DNA from: Uliginosibacterium aquaticum
Lineage (GTDB): Bacteria > Pseudomonadota > Gammaproteobacteria > Burkholderiales > Rhodocyclaceae
NCBI RefSeq assembly: GCF_012972705.2
Contig: NZ_JABCSC020000003.1
Location: 682,001 to 746,000, forward strand
Direction: 5' to 3'
DNA: 64,000 nt
Shown in pieces: positions 9,281 through 17,858 of the stretch. The notes below the pieces were generated by a model. That model worked only from the letters and a program-made list of their open reading frames with translations, had not been told where the DNA came from and ran no database searches. Position 1 is the stretch's first letter; every line of letters begins with the position of its first letter. Position numbers and translations under genes: made by a program.

Positions 9281-9928
9281 TCAAGGATTCTGATTGGGCT
9301 GAGCTGCCAGCTGCAGATAGTGCGCATGCAGCTTGGCAACCTGCGCGGGAAGTGCAGCAGGTGGGCCTGAGTTGTCGAGAACGTCATCCGCGACAGCAAG
9401 ACGCGCAGCGCGCGTGGCCTGGCTGGCGATGATCCGGCGCGCCTCGGCTTCCGCCAGGCCGCTGCGTGCCATGACGCGCTGAAGCTGGATATCTTCCGTA
9501 CAGTCGATGAGTAGAACACGCCGGCATAGCGGCAGATAGTGGCCGGTTTCTACCAGAAGCGGGACTGCCAGCAACACGTAAGGGGCTGCGCAGGATTTCA
9601 GCTGCGCGAGGCTGGTGCTGCGGATCAGGGGGTGCAGAATGGCTTCGAGCTCGGTGCGGCGAGATGGTTCGGCAAACACCAGGGCTCGCATCGCGGCGCG
9701 GTCCAGTGCGCCATCCGGGCGCTGCATGTCCGTACCGAAGCTGGCCAGGATAGCGGGCATGGCGGCTCCGCCGGGCGCTGTGAGTTGGTGGGCAATCCGG
9801 TCTGTGTCGACGAGCCCGGCGCCGTGAGCCGTAAAAAGCTCCGAGACAGTGCTTTTGCCACAGGCAATGCCGCCAGTGAGTCCGATGATGCAGGCGTGTG
9901 CTTGCTCAGCCTGGCTGGCAGTCTTCAC
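9281..9928 (-). CDS. coaE: Dephospho-CoA kinase
   Basis: This 215-residue kinase performs the last step of coenzyme A synthesis, phosphorylating the ribose 3' hydroxyl of dephospho-CoA. The P-loop GLTGGIACGKST is near the N-terminus, and the family motifs DTDRIAHQLT and HPLIR are present. GTG 9928 was chosen as start because AGGAA lies 7 bp before it and the resulting length fits the family; an upstream ATG would add about 29 unrelated residues. The start overlaps the end of the SPOR gene by 23 bp, suggesting translational coupling. coaX, the pantothenate kinase of the same pathway, is two genes upstream. Confidence 0.93.
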   Translation of the reverse strand: MKTASQAEQAHACIIGLTGGIACGKSTVSELFTAHGAGLVDTDRIAHQLTAPGGAAMPAILASFGTDMQRPDGALDRAAMRALVFAEPSRRTELEAILHPLIRSTSLAQLKSCAAPYVLLAVPLLVETGHYLPLCRRVLLIDCTEDIQLQRVMARSGLAEAEARRIIASQATRAARLAVADDVLDNSGPPAALPAQVAKLHAHYLQLAAQPNQNP

Positions 9929-10622
9929 GCTGCGCTTCCTTGAGGCGGGACATGAGATCCTCCACCAGCGGCAGAACCTTGCCGGCGCTGCCGCGCACTT
10001 CAACCCTGGCCGCAAAGTTGGTGTTGTCGCGTACGGTGATGCGCGCGGTTTTCACATTTTTCTTCTGCAGCTGTTCGATCAGGCGTTTCGCGGCCTCTTC
10101 ACTGCGGAACAGGCCCAGCGAGATGGCGAACTGGTTGGGGCCTGCTTCACGCACAATGATGTAATCAGTAATGCCAGCCTTGGCGAGGATTTCTCCGCGT
10201 CTGGCGGCGCCGTCCTTGCCGCCACCAGGCGGAATGTTGACCCAGTAAGAGCTTGGCAGCACACCGCTGGCCTTGAGTTTGACGGCTTCGCCGAGCGGGC
10301 TGGCGATGGTCGTGATCTGGGTCACGTCGTCTGCCCCGAGGTGTTTCAATGCCACGCAGGCTGCTGCATCCGGATTACTGGTGACGGCTGCCGGAGCGGG
10401 GGCGTTTACAAGCACAGGCTGCGGTGAGGCGGAAGCGAGCGAGGCTGCCGGGCCGGTGTTGAGCAGAATGATCTTTTCGGCAGAGAGTTGGCGCTTCAGG
10501 CGCTCGGCTTCACCACCGGCTTGCCAGGGCGCTTGGACGCCTGCCAATCCGAGGCCGCTGAACAGGGTCAGCACGATGTTGATGGCGAGCAGCAGGTAGA
10601 AGAAGGTGCGGAGGATCTGCAT
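9906..10622 (-). CDS. SPOR domain membrane protein
   Basis: This 238-residue protein has one N-terminal membrane segment (residues about 5-27, LRTFFYLLLAINIVLTLFSG), a proline- and alanine-rich linker, and a C-terminal SPOR-like region (YWVNIPPGGG, ISLGLFRSEEAAKRLIEQL, ITVRDNTNF). SPOR domains bind denuded peptidoglycan glycan strands at the septum, so a periplasmic, division-linked role is plausible and fits the nearby zapD. The gene lies directly between coaX and coaE. The exact role is not known. Confidence 0.8.
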   Translation of the reverse strand: MQILRTFFYLLLAINIVLTLFSGLGLAGVQAPWQAGGEAERLKRQLSAEKIILLNTGPAASLASASPQPVLVNAPAPAAVTSNPDAAACVALKHLGADDVTQITTIASPLGEAVKLKASGVLPSSYWVNIPPGGGKDGAARRGEILAKAGITDYIIVREAGPNQFAISLGLFRSEEAAKRLIEQLQKKNVKTARITVRDNTNFAARVEVRGSAGKVLPLVEDLMSRLKEAQREDCQPG

Positions 10623-10644
10623 GGTGGGATTATCCTGCGAGGCG

Positions 10645-11379
10645 TTACGCTCTCCAAGCCTTGTCGTCAGTTTCCGAGCGGTCCATTGCTATCGCCAGCA
10701 GGCCTTGTAGGACCAGATCGGACTGCAGGCGTGCGGCGCTCCCCAGGTGCGGCAGGAGGCGTGCGCCGTTTCCACCGGCAACGAGAATTGGCGTGCTTGG
10801 CGGAAGTTGCATGGCCATCAGTTGGATGGCTCCCGCTTGGGCCAGTAGGCAGCCGCTGGCAATGGCGTCATGGGTGTTGCGTGGCGGCATGACGTAGTTG
10901 CCCCTGCTGCGTGGCAGACCGGCCGTGTTGTGGGTCAATGCGTCGAGCATCAGCTCCAGCCCGGGCAGGATGCTGCCACCAGCAAAGTTGCCGGTGTCTT
11001 GCACGATGTCGATGGTCGTAGCGGTGCCAGCGCAGACAACTAGCGCGTTGCTGCGCAGCAGATGCCAGGCGCCGATCGCGGCTGCCCAGCGATCCGCACC
11101 GAGGCTGGCGGGGTGTTCGTAGTCGTTACGCAGGCCGCAGCGCATGGCGCTGGCCATGAGCCATTCACGCGAAGCGTGGATGTCAGTGAGCAGGCGCTCC
11201 AGGTGTGTAGCGACGCCGGGGCCTGCGACGTTGGCAATCACGATGCGGGCGGGAGCGAAGCCGTCGGGAAGCGCCAGTCCAGGCGCGTCGAGCGCTACCG
11301 CATGCTGGCTCAGCCACTGGCTGCCATCATGGCAGGCGTACTTGAGGCGGGTATTGCCGGCGTCGATCAGCAGATACAT
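10645..11379 (-). CDS. coaX: Type III pantothenate kinase
   Basis: The 244-residue protein has the acetate/sugar-kinase fold motifs of CoaX: LLIDAGNTRLKYA at the N-terminus, SLGADRWAAAIGAW, VCAGTATTIDIV, and the FAGGSILPGLELMLDAL segment. It phosphorylates pantothenate at the first step of coenzyme A synthesis; type III enzymes are not feedback inhibited by CoA. The ATG at 11379 follows the birA stop by one base (TGACATG), so the two are probably translated together. This birA-coaX pairing is common in betaproteobacteria. Confidence 0.93.
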   Translation of the reverse strand: MYLLIDAGNTRLKYACHDGSQWLSQHAVALDAPGLALPDGFAPARIVIANVAGPGVATHLERLLTDIHASREWLMASAMRCGLRNDYEHPASLGADRWAAAIGAWHLLRSNALVVCAGTATTIDIVQDTGNFAGGSILPGLELMLDALTHNTAGLPRSRGNYVMPPRNTHDAIASGCLLAQAGAIQLMAMQLPPSTPILVAGGNGARLLPHLGSAARLQSDLVLQGLLAIAMDRSETDDKAWRA

Positions 11380-11380
11380 G

Positions 11381-12184
11381 TCATGCGTCCTCCGCCAAGG
11401 CCAGACGCAGGCTCAGGTCGCCACTGGTAATCAGTACGCGCGCACCACAAGCGGTCAGCAATTCCAGCGCCCCCTCTGCGTTGGCGTGGCCGCAGCGCCC
11501 GGTGTGGCTACCGCTCTCGGAAGAGACTGTGACGGGCAGACCGTACAAGGCGTTGCGGGCGGCCCAGTCCTGGCGCAGGGCGGCGAAGCCCGCGCGGGCA
11601 AAGTGATCGAGACGTAGCGCAAGCTGGCTCAGAATCGTGCCCAACACCTGTTCGCGGGTGAGCTCGGGAAGGGCTTCGTCGAGGCTGGCGAAGGCCTGGT
11701 CGATGCCTGCATCGCGGGCGGCATCGCGCCGCAGGTTGAGGCCTATGCCGATGATGAGTCCTAGCCCGGCTTCATCCGATTCGACCTCGATCAGTACGCC
11801 GCCGAGCTTGCGCCCAAACAGCCAGATGTCATTGGGCCACTTGAGGCCCACCGCAGGGACGTTCAGGCTCTCCAGCGCTTGAGCCACGGCAAGGCCAACC
11901 GCAAGGCTGAGGCCTGCGCTTGAGCAGCCAGGGGCGAGACGCCAGAGTAGCGAAAAGGTGAGGCTGGAAGATGCGTTGCCGGAGCGCCAGCTGCGGCCCC
12001 GGCGTCCGCGCCCGGCGGTTTGCTCGTCGCATACCACGACGCTGCCCGAGGGTACGCCTTGGGATGCGCGCGCCAGCAAGACGCTATTGGTGGAGTCGCA
12101 GCGCTCGATATGGTCGACATCAAAGCGCGCGCGCTGGTCGCCCAGCGCGACGAGGAGTGCGGTGTAATCGAAAACAGCGGGCAT
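11381..12184 (-). CDS. birA: Biotin-[acetyl-CoA-carboxylase] ligase (monofunctional)
   Basis: This 267-residue enzyme attaches biotin to the carboxyl carrier protein of acetyl-CoA carboxylase. The catalytic loop DEQTAGRGRRGRSW and the motif LKWPNDIWL are clear. The start ATG 12184 (MPAVFDYTALL) is preferred over a longer frame whose extra 52 residues look non-coding and run into ntrC. No N-terminal winged-helix domain is present, so unlike E. coli BirA it should not act as the biotin-operon repressor. It heads a tight birA-coaX-SPOR-coaE-zapD run, 52 bp after ntrC. Confidence 0.92.
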   Translation of the reverse strand: MPAVFDYTALLVALGDQRARFDVDHIERCDSTNSVLLARASQGVPSGSVVVCDEQTAGRGRRGRSWRSGNASSSLTFSLLWRLAPGCSSAGLSLAVGLAVAQALESLNVPAVGLKWPNDIWLFGRKLGGVLIEVESDEAGLGLIIGIGLNLRRDAARDAGIDQAFASLDEALPELTREQVLGTILSQLALRLDHFARAGFAALRQDWAARNALYGLPVTVSSESGSHTGRCGHANAEGALELLTACGARVLITSGDLSLRLALAEDA

Positions 12185-12236
12185 CCGTGAAAAGGCGGGG
12201 GCGGAAAGCCCGGAGTCTAGCCCGAAACAGCGCTGT

Positions 12237-13655
12237 TTACTCTTCGTTGCGACCTGCGTCGATGCCCAGCTCCTGGATCTTGCGGGTGATGGTATTGCGG
12301 CCGATGCCGAGTACCTGGGCGGCCTCCACGCGCCGTCCACCCGTGCTGGCGAGTGCTCGCAGGATCAGGCTTTTCTCGAATTCGCGGCTGAGGCGGTCGA
12401 AAACTTCGCCGGGAGCGCTGGCAATCAGCCGGTCGGCTTCGGCATTCAGGGCGGAGAGCCAGTCGCCCGCTGCGCCACCGCCGGTGGTGCTGGGGACCGC
12501 ATCCCGCATTTCAGCAGGCAGGTCGGCCACGTCAACGCTCTGGCCAGGAGCCATCACAGTGAGCCAGTGGCAGAGGTTTTCGAGCTGACGCACGTTGCCG
12601 GGGAAGTCAAAGGCCTGTAGACGCTTGAGGGCGGCATCGGTGAGGCGCTTGGTTTCGACGCCGAGTTCCTGGCTGCTATGAGCAAGGAAGTGCTTGGCCA
12701 GTAACGGAACGTCTTCCCGGCGCTCACGTAACGGCGGCAGGCGCAGACGTATTACATCGAGGCGGTGAAACAGATCTTCACGGAACAGACCATCGCGGAC
12801 GCGCTGCTCAAGATGCTGGTGGGTGGCGGCGATCACACGCACGTTGGCCTTCACCGGGGTGTGGCCGCCGACGCGGTAGAAGTGCCCATCGGAGAGCACA
12901 CGCAGCAGACGCGTCTGCAGTTCCGCCGGCATGTCGCCGATTTCGTCGAGGAACAGGGTGCCGCCTTCTGCCTGCTCAAAGCGGCCGCGGCGCTGGGCTG
13001 CTGCACCGGTGAAGGCGCCACGCTCATGACCGAAGAGTTCGGATTCGAGCAGGTCTTTCGGAATCGCGGCGGTGTTGATAGCGACAAACGGACCGTCCTT
13101 GCGCGGGCTGTGGCGGTGCAAGGCGCGCGCTACGAGCTCTTTGCCGGTGCCGGACTCGCCATTGATCATCACGGTGGCTGAAGATTGCGACAGGCGGCCG
13201 ATGGCGCGGAACACCTCCTGCATCGAGGCTGCCTGACCAAGAATTTCAGGCACCGAGCTGGCTTGTTCTTCTGCACCTTCCTGGTGCGTGCTTTCCTTTA
13301 GGGCGCGTTGCAGCAGATCGAGAGCCTGATCTACGTCAAAGGGCTTGGGCAGGTATTCAAAGGCGCCGCCCTGAAAGGCGGAGACCGCGCTGTCCAGATC
13401 CGAGTAGGCGGTCATGATGATGACCGGCAGGTTGGGGTATTTTTCCTTGGCCCTTTGCAGCAGGACCAGGCCGGACTCACCCGGCATATGAATGTCGGAG
13501 ATCAGCACCTGGGGAGGCGTGGCGCCGCTATCGAGCACCGTGAGTGCTTCGCTGGCGGAGGAGAAGCTGCGGTGCGCAATGTTTTCGCGGGCTAGGGATT
13601 TTTCCAGCACCCAGCGGATGGAGCGGTCGTCGTCAACGATCCAGACTGCGTTCAT
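12237..13655 (-). CDS. ntrC: Nitrogen regulation response regulator NtrC (GlnG)
   Basis: This 472-residue sigma54 activator has three domains. The receiver has phospho-acceptor D54 and K104. The AAA+ domain has Walker A GESGTGKE, the GAFTGA sigma54 contact loop and Walker [11 protein letters not shown]. The C-terminal Fis-type helix-turn-helix is [19 protein letters not shown]. Phosphorylated NtrC opens sigma54 promoters such as glnA under nitrogen limitation. It lies 41 bp after ntrB, its kinase gene. Matching NtrC and sigma54 sites occur upstream of glnA in this window. Confidence 0.96.
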   Translation of the reverse strand: MNAVWIVDDDRSIRWVLEKSLARENIAHRSFSSASEALTVLDSGATPPQVLISDIHMPGESGLVLLQRAKEKYPNLPVIIMTAYSDLDSAVSAFQGGAFEYLPKPFDVDQALDLLQRALKESTHQEGAEEQASSVPEILGQAASMQEVFRAIGRLSQSSATVMINGESGTGKELVARALHRHSPRKDGPFVAINTAAIPKDLLESELFGHERGAFTGAAAQRRGRFEQAEGGTLFLDEIGDMPAELQTRLLRVLSDGHFYRVGGHTPVKANVRVIAATHQHLEQRVRDGLFREDLFHRLDVIRLRLPPLRERREDVPLLAKHFLAHSSQELGVETKRLTDAALKRLQAFDFPGNVRQLENLCHWLTVMAPGQSVDVADLPAEMRDAVPSTTGGGAAGDWLSALNAEADRLIASAPGEVFDRLSREFEKSLILRALASTGGRRVEAAQVLGIGRNTITRKIQELGIDAGRNEE

Positions 13656-13696
13656 GTCGTGTATTCCGTTGTTCTGCTTGTCGGGGGCTTCGTGCC

Positions 13697-14773
13697 TCAG
13701 GCCTGGGTGATCGGCAGGAGGATGGTGAAGCAGGTTCGGCCGGGGTCGCTCTCTAGATCGATGGTGCCCTGATGCTGTTCGACAAAACTCTGTGCGATCG
13801 ACAGACCGAGGCCCGTGCCGCCTTCACGTCCCGACACCAGCGGGTAGAAGATCTTGTCGCGGATTTCCAGCGGGATGCCCGGTCCGTTATCGATTACTTG
13901 CAATTCCAGTGCCAGCTTGTGGCGTTTCTTGGCCAGGGTGACCTGACGGGCAGCTCGGGTACGCAGCGTGATGCAGCCTTGACCTTCCATGGCTTGGGCG
14001 GCATTACGTGAAATATTCAGGATGGACTGGATCAGCTGCTCGCGATCAGCCGTCAGCATCGGCAGGCTGACGTCATAATCTCGCCGCACCGTGACGTCCG
14101 GAAACTCGGCCTGAACGAGACGCAGGACGCGCTCAAGCACATCATGCACATTCACCACCGAGGGGTGCATCATGCGGTGCGAATTGAGCAGGCGGTTCAT
14201 CAGATCCTGCAGGCGATCAGCCTCGGCAATGATGACCTGGGTATATTCGCGCCACTCCGGGTTGTCCAGTTCGCGCTCAAGTAGCTGAGCCGAGCCACGG
14301 ATGCCGCCGAGCGGGTTCTTGATCTCGTGAGCGAGGTTGCGGACGAGTTCGCGATTGACCTGCTGCTGCTCGGCCAGGCGTTCTTCACGGGCCACCTTGA
14401 GCTGGGCGTCAATCGGGCGAAACTCCAGCAGCAGACGTGCGGGTTGCAGATCGATGGGGGTGGCGGTGCAGTCGACATGCAGCACCAGCGTATTGGGCCG
14501 GCGGATAGCGAGATTCTGTCCGGTGTGGCTCCAGTTGTTGGCCAGCGCATTGTCCAGCGCCGCCCACAGGCCAGGGATGTCACCGAGCAGGGCCGATAGA
14601 TGGTGACCGAGAATCTGCCGGCCGCTGGTTGCGAACAAGTGTTCGGCCGAGGGGTTGACGTAGCAGACCGAGCGGTCTGCGCTGATCATCACGACGGCTG
14701 AGGACAGCAGCTCAAGGCCGGCCGTGGATGCACTCAGCGTGTTTGATTGCGGGTTCAGGCTTGGAGGGCTCAT
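13697..14773 (-). CDS. ntrB: Nitrogen regulation sensor histidine kinase NtrB (GlnL)
   Basis: The 358-residue soluble kinase has a PAS domain (residues about 20-120, YVNPSAEHLF), a HisKA domain with phospho-histidine H149 (VRNLAHEIKNPLGGIRG), and an ATPase domain with N-box NISRNAAQAM and G-boxes DNGPGIP and GTGLGLSIAQ. NtrB phosphorylates or dephosphorylates NtrC in response to the PII protein. No membrane segment is present, as expected. It lies between a DUF4124 gene and ntrC on the same strand, downstream of glnA but separated from it by a terminator. Confidence 0.95.
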   Translation of the reverse strand: MSPPSLNPQSNTLSASTAGLELLSSAVVMISADRSVCYVNPSAEHLFATSGRQILGHHLSALLGDIPGLWAALDNALANNWSHTGQNLAIRRPNTLVLHVDCTATPIDLQPARLLLEFRPIDAQLKVAREERLAEQQQVNRELVRNLAHEIKNPLGGIRGSAQLLERELDNPEWREYTQVIIAEADRLQDLMNRLLNSHRMMHPSVVNVHDVLERVLRLVQAEFPDVTVRRDYDVSLPMLTADREQLIQSILNISRNAAQAMEGQGCITLRTRAARQVTLAKKRHKLALELQVIDNGPGIPLEIRDKIFYPLVSGREGGTGLGLSIAQSFVEQHQGTIDLESDPGRTCFTILLPITQA

Positions 14774-14806
14774 AAGCGATCAACGCAAGCAAGAAGCACG
14801 CCGCGA

Positions 14807-15283
14807 TTATTTCAGCTTGGCAATTTCCTTGTTCAGGGATTCGACATTGCGCTCATGAAGTGCGACTTTGTCCTTGTACGACTGAATGCGGTCGATGTAT
14901 TTCTGGTAGTTCTTCTCGTCTCCGAGACGCACAGCTTCCTGTTCAGCCAGATCCTTCCGGGCTTGTGCCAGCAGTTTTTGCTCTGTCTCCAGTTCGGTTT
15001 CGAGGATCTTGCGGCGATCGTTGTCGCGGCCCTTCTGGGTGTCGGTATCGACCTTGGGAAAGGCTGCAGGAGAGGGCTGGGCGGAGGATTTTCGCTGTGC
15101 CGGCACAGTGGTGACGGGCTGTTCCTTGGTCATCAGGGAGCAGGCCTTGCGTTGCCCGGCTTCCGGTTTGTCATTGGTGTAAGTGGTGTGGCCAGAGTCG
15201 TCCACACACTTGTAGATGTCGGCCAGTGCGTTGCCGGTCAGCAGACTGATACTCAGGACAAAGACGTAATGAAGTGGGCGCAT
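14807..15283 (-). CDS. DUF4124 domain exported protein with coiled coil
   Basis: The 158-residue protein has a signal peptide (residues 1-21, ending ALA). It is followed by a short DUF4124 domain (DIYKCVDDSGHTTYTNDKPE) with conserved cysteines, a proline/serine linker, and a long C-terminal coiled coil from about residue 85 (ETELETEQKLLAQARKDL, then KVALHERNVESLNKEIAKLK). The function of the family is unknown. Its place just before ntrB downstream of glnA is seen in many betaproteobacteria, but no role in nitrogen control follows from the sequence. Confidence 0.85.
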   Translation of the reverse strand: MRPLHYVFVLSISLLTGNALADIYKCVDDSGHTTYTNDKPEAGQRKACSLMTKEQPVTTVPAQRKSSAQPSPAAFPKVDTDTQKGRDNDRRKILETELETEQKLLAQARKDLAEQEAVRLGDEKNYQKYIDRIQSYKDKVALHERNVESLNKEIAKLK

Positions 15284-15380
15284 GACAGGTTCCGCAGGAG
15301 GGTTGCTTGGAGTTTAAGGCGCGAGGCGCAAAACGCAAACTGCGCGCCGACCTGATGCCGGGCGGGCCGGGTGGGCGGCA

Positions 15381-15410
15381 AAAAAAAGGACGGGCAAGCC
15401 CGTCCTTTTT
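15381..15410. terminator. Terminator after glnA
   Basis: AAAAAAGGACGGGC (15381-15394) and GCCCGTCCTTTTTT (15397-15410) form a 14-bp perfect dyad. It lies 35 bp past the glnA stop on the minus strand and precedes the DUF4124 gene. It should limit read-through from the strong glnA promoter into ntrBC. Confidence 0.9.
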
Positions 15411-15445
15411 TACGCAGGGGCCGAAGCCCCTGTACGCATCGCTGA

Positions 15446-16855
15446 TTACAGCGAGTAGTACATGTCGAATTCCACCGGGTGGGTGGTCATGCGGGTGCGG
15501 TTCACTTCGCCCATCTTCAGCTCGATGTAAGCGTCGATGAACTCGTTGCTGAACACGCCGCCACGGGTCAGGAACTCGCGGTCAGCGTCGAGTGCAGCCA
15601 GCGCTTCTTCCAGCGAGGCGCAAACGGTCGGGATCAGTTTGTCTTCTTCCGGCGGCAGGTCGTACAGGTTCTTGTCGGCCGGTTCACCCGGGTGGATCTT
15701 GTTCTGCACGCCGTCCAGACCGGCCATCAGCAGAGCCGAGAACGCCAGGTAGGGGTTGGCCAGCGGATCCGGGAAGCGGGCTTCGACGCGGCGAGCCTTG
15801 TCCGATTGCACGTGCGGGATGCGGATCGAGGCGGAACGGTTGCGAGCCGAGTAGGCCAGCTTGACCGGAGCTTCGTAGTGCGGAACCAGGCGCTTGTAGG
15901 AGTTGGTGCCCGGGTTGGTGATGGCGTTCAGTGCCTTGGCGTGCTTGATGATGCCGCCGATGTAGTACAGAGCGAAGTCAGACAGGCCAGCGTAGCCGTT
16001 GCCGGCGAACAGGTTCTTGCCATCCTTCCAGACGGACTGGTGCACGTGCATGCCGGAACCGTTGTCACCCACGATGGGCTTGGGCATGAAGGTGGCAGTC
16101 TTGCCGTACTGGTGAGCAACGTTGTGCACCACGTACTTCAGGGTCTGGGTCCAGTCAGCGCGTTGCACCAGAGTGCTGAACTTGGTGCCGATTTCGTTCT
16201 GGCCTGCGGTAGCCACTTCGTGGTGGAACACTTCGACCGGGATGCCCAGTTGTTCGAGCAGCAGCACCATGGTGGCGCGGATGTCTTGGTGGCTATCAAC
16301 CGGGGGAACCGGGAAGTAGCCGCCCTTGACGGTCGGACGGTGGCCGATGTTGCTGCCGTCCTGATCTTCAGCGGTGGCCCATGCGCCTTCGTCGGACTTG
16401 ATCTTGACGAAGCAGCCAGAGATGTCGGCAGACCAGCTCACGCCGTCGAAGATGAAGAATTCGGGTTCCGGGCCGAAGTAGGCGGTGTCGCCCAGGCCGG
16501 AGGACTTCAGGTAGGCTTCAGCGCGCTTGGCGATGGAGCGCGGGTCGCGGTCGTAGCCCTTGCCGTCGGACGGTTCGATCACGTCACAGGTGAGGATGAC
16601 GGTGGTTTCGTCGAAGAAGGGGTCGATCTTGGCGGTGGAGGGGTCCGGAGCCAGCAGCATGTCGGAGGCTTGAATGCCCTTCCAACCAGCGATGGAGGAG
16701 CCGTCGAAAGCGTGGCCGTGGTCGAACCACTCTTCGTCCACCACATGCGACGGAACGGTCACGTGTTGTTCCTTGCCGCGGGTGTCGGTAAAGCGCAGGT
16801 CCACGAACTTGGCGTCGTTTTCCTTGATCAGCTTGAGTACGTCTTGAGGGGTCAT
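15446..16855 (-). CDS. glnA: Glutamine synthetase type I
   Basis: The 469-residue enzyme makes glutamine from glutamate, ammonia and ATP as a dodecamer. Family motifs are clear: [44 protein letters not shown], and RIPHV in the ATP site. The adenylylation loop NLYDLPPEE is intact with Tyr398 as target, so activity should be controlled by GlnE. The divergent upstream region holds a sigma54 promoter and two NtrC-type sites. A strong terminator follows. Confidence 0.97.
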   Translation of the reverse strand: MTPQDVLKLIKENDAKFVDLRFTDTRGKEQHVTVPSHVVDEEWFDHGHAFDGSSIAGWKGIQASDMLLAPDPSTAKIDPFFDETTVILTCDVIEPSDGKGYDRDPRSIAKRAEAYLKSSGLGDTAYFGPEPEFFIFDGVSWSADISGCFVKIKSDEGAWATAEDQDGSNIGHRPTVKGGYFPVPPVDSHQDIRATMVLLLEQLGIPVEVFHHEVATAGQNEIGTKFSTLVQRADWTQTLKYVVHNVAHQYGKTATFMPKPIVGDNGSGMHVHQSVWKDGKNLFAGNGYAGLSDFALYYIGGIIKHAKALNAITNPGTNSYKRLVPHYEAPVKLAYSARNRSASIRIPHVQSDKARRVEARFPDPLANPYLAFSALLMAGLDGVQNKIHPGEPADKNLYDLPPEEDKLIPTVCASLEEALAALDADREFLTRGGVFSNEFIDAYIELKMGEVNRTRMTTHPVEFDMYYSL

Positions 16856-16937
16856 TTAACTCTCACTCCTGGTGTGTTGAACCGAGATGGACAAACCTGT
16901 CCGCGCCAGCTGGGCTGTGCGTTAACGTCGGACAGGA

Positions 16938-16953
16938 AGCATGTACCATGCCA
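16938..16953 (-). promoter_or_regulatory. Sigma54 (-24/-12) promoter of glnA
   Basis: Read on the minus strand, TGGCATGGTACATGCT matches the sigma54 consensus TGGCACG-N4-TTGCW. It keeps GG and GC exactly 10 bp apart and has two substitutions. The transcript would start near 16926, giving a leader of about 70 nt before the glnA ATG. Confidence 0.8.
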
Positions 16954-17060
16954 TAGGGCGGGGCGGATTTCCGCGTTCGACGTATTCCGGCCAAAAGGGC
17001 ACCGGCCTACAGGGAGCGGCAATTGTGCCACAAGCGTCCTGCAAGGTGATTTTCTGTGTC

Positions 17061-17077
17061 AGCACCAAAACAGCGCA
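17061..17077. promoter_or_regulatory. Weaker NtrC binding site upstream of glnA
   Basis: AGCACC-AAAAC-AGCGCA matches the NtrC dyad TGCACC-N5-GGTGCA at nine of twelve positions. Its centre is 31 bp (three helical turns) from the stronger site, which fits cooperative binding of two dimers. Confidence 0.5.
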
Positions 17078-17091
17078 TTGATTGTCTTTGA

Positions 17092-17108
17092 TGCACCAGC
17101 ATGGTGTT
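17092..17108. promoter_or_regulatory. Strong NtrC binding site upstream of glnA
   Basis: TGCACC-AGCAT-GGTGTT matches the NtrC consensus TGCACC-N5-GGTGCA at ten of twelve positions, with the exact 5-bp spacer. It lies about 150 bp upstream of the sigma54 element, the expected enhancer distance. It is also about 75 bp before the divergent rhodanese gene. Confidence 0.72.
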
Positions 17109-17174
17109 TTTTTGCTTTTGGGGTCTCACGGGCCATACTTCCTGCTCCCGACAAACTGAGTAAGAGTTGAAGCC

Positions 17175-17630
17175 ATGGCTAGTCTGAGTGAGTTGCTGGG
17201 TCTGGCGCGCGAGCGTGCCGAAAAGATGAATCTGCCGTACGCTGGGGCGCTGACGCCAAGGGAGGCGTATCGCGTGCTGGAGCTTGCCGGTGGAGCGGCG
17301 CGTATTGTGGACGTACGTACGCGCGCCGAACTCGACTGGGTCGGACGGATTCCGGGCGCTGTTGAAATCGAGTGGAACAGCTATCCCGGCAGTGTGCCCA
17401 ACCCGGATTTCGAGCTGCAGCTGAAGAAACAGGTTGATAACGAGGCCTTGCTGATGTTCATTTGCCGTAGTGGCGCCCGCTCGCACAACGCGGCGATGGC
17501 TGCGGCGGCGGCTGGGCTGGCCGAGTGTTACAACGTTCTCGAAGGTTTTGAGGGGGACAAGGATGCGCATGGTCGGCGCGGCAAGATAGGCGGCTGGCGT
17601 CATGCGGATTTGCCTTGGTCGCAATCCTGA
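17175..17630 (+). CDS. Rhodanese-like domain protein
   Basis: This 151-residue single-domain protein has the rhodanese fold: a central VDVRTRAELDWVGRIPGAVEI segment and an active-site loop with catalytic cysteine, FICRSGARSHNAA (Cys near residue 98). Such proteins transfer sulfane sulfur, but the acceptor cannot be told from sequence. An N-terminal helical extension of about 40 residues precedes the domain. It is divergent from glnA and shares the 319-bp intergenic region holding the NtrC sites, so nitrogen-linked control is possible but unproven. Confidence 0.88.
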   Translation: MASLSELLGLARERAEKMNLPYAGALTPREAYRVLELAGGAARIVDVRTRAELDWVGRIPGAVEIEWNSYPGSVPNPDFELQLKKQVDNEALLMFICRSGARSHNAAMAAAAAGLAECYNVLEGFEGDKDAHGRRGKIGGWRHADLPWSQS

Positions 17631-17650
17631 CTCGGCATTGAGGTGTAATG

Positions 17651-17787
17651 AGCTGTTCACGGTCTGACTGCGAGGCCGTGATCAGGGCTCATGCGCTGCT
17701 CGGAATCCTCATTGATCAACATAAACTCCGGTTCCTGTGCTGCTCTTCACCCTGCTGACGGCCTCTCGCTACAGATCGTGAACAGCT
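17651..17787. repeat. 137-bp imperfect palindromic element
   Basis: The ends AGCTGTTCACGGTCTG (17651-17666) and CAGATCGTGAACAGCT (17772-17787) are inverted copies matching at 15 of 16 positions. Further in, GCGAGGCCGT (17670-17679) opposes ACGGCCTCTCGC (17758-17769), and weaker pairing continues inward. The whole stretch could fold as one long interrupted hairpin. It sits between the rhodanese gene and nadA. It may be a small mobile palindrome or a structured RNA; no known family is recognised. Confidence 0.65.
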
Positions 17788-17858
17788 TCTAAGGAGCGCT
17801 GCGCGAGGGGTAGAATCCGTCTTCCCTGGGGTTTCCCCTTGCTCCTCCCCTCACGGCA

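Noticed and set aside
17007-17050. A TGGCAC-AA-TTGC sequence upstream of glnA on the minus strand as a sigma54 promoter
   Set aside because: The GG and GC are too close together (consensus requires 10 bp between them); the element at 16938-16953 has the correct spacing.
15479-17170. A 563-codon open frame antisense to glnA
   Set aside because: It lies opposite a certain glutamine synthetase gene. Its product has no recognisable domain, and long antisense frames are common in high-GC DNA.
17790-17810. A second SAH riboswitch-like start (AGGAGCGCTGCGCGAGG) before nadA
   Set aside because: Only the AGGAGCGCTGC string is shared. There is no CCAGGCTCGG partner strand and no matching pseudoknot strand downstream.
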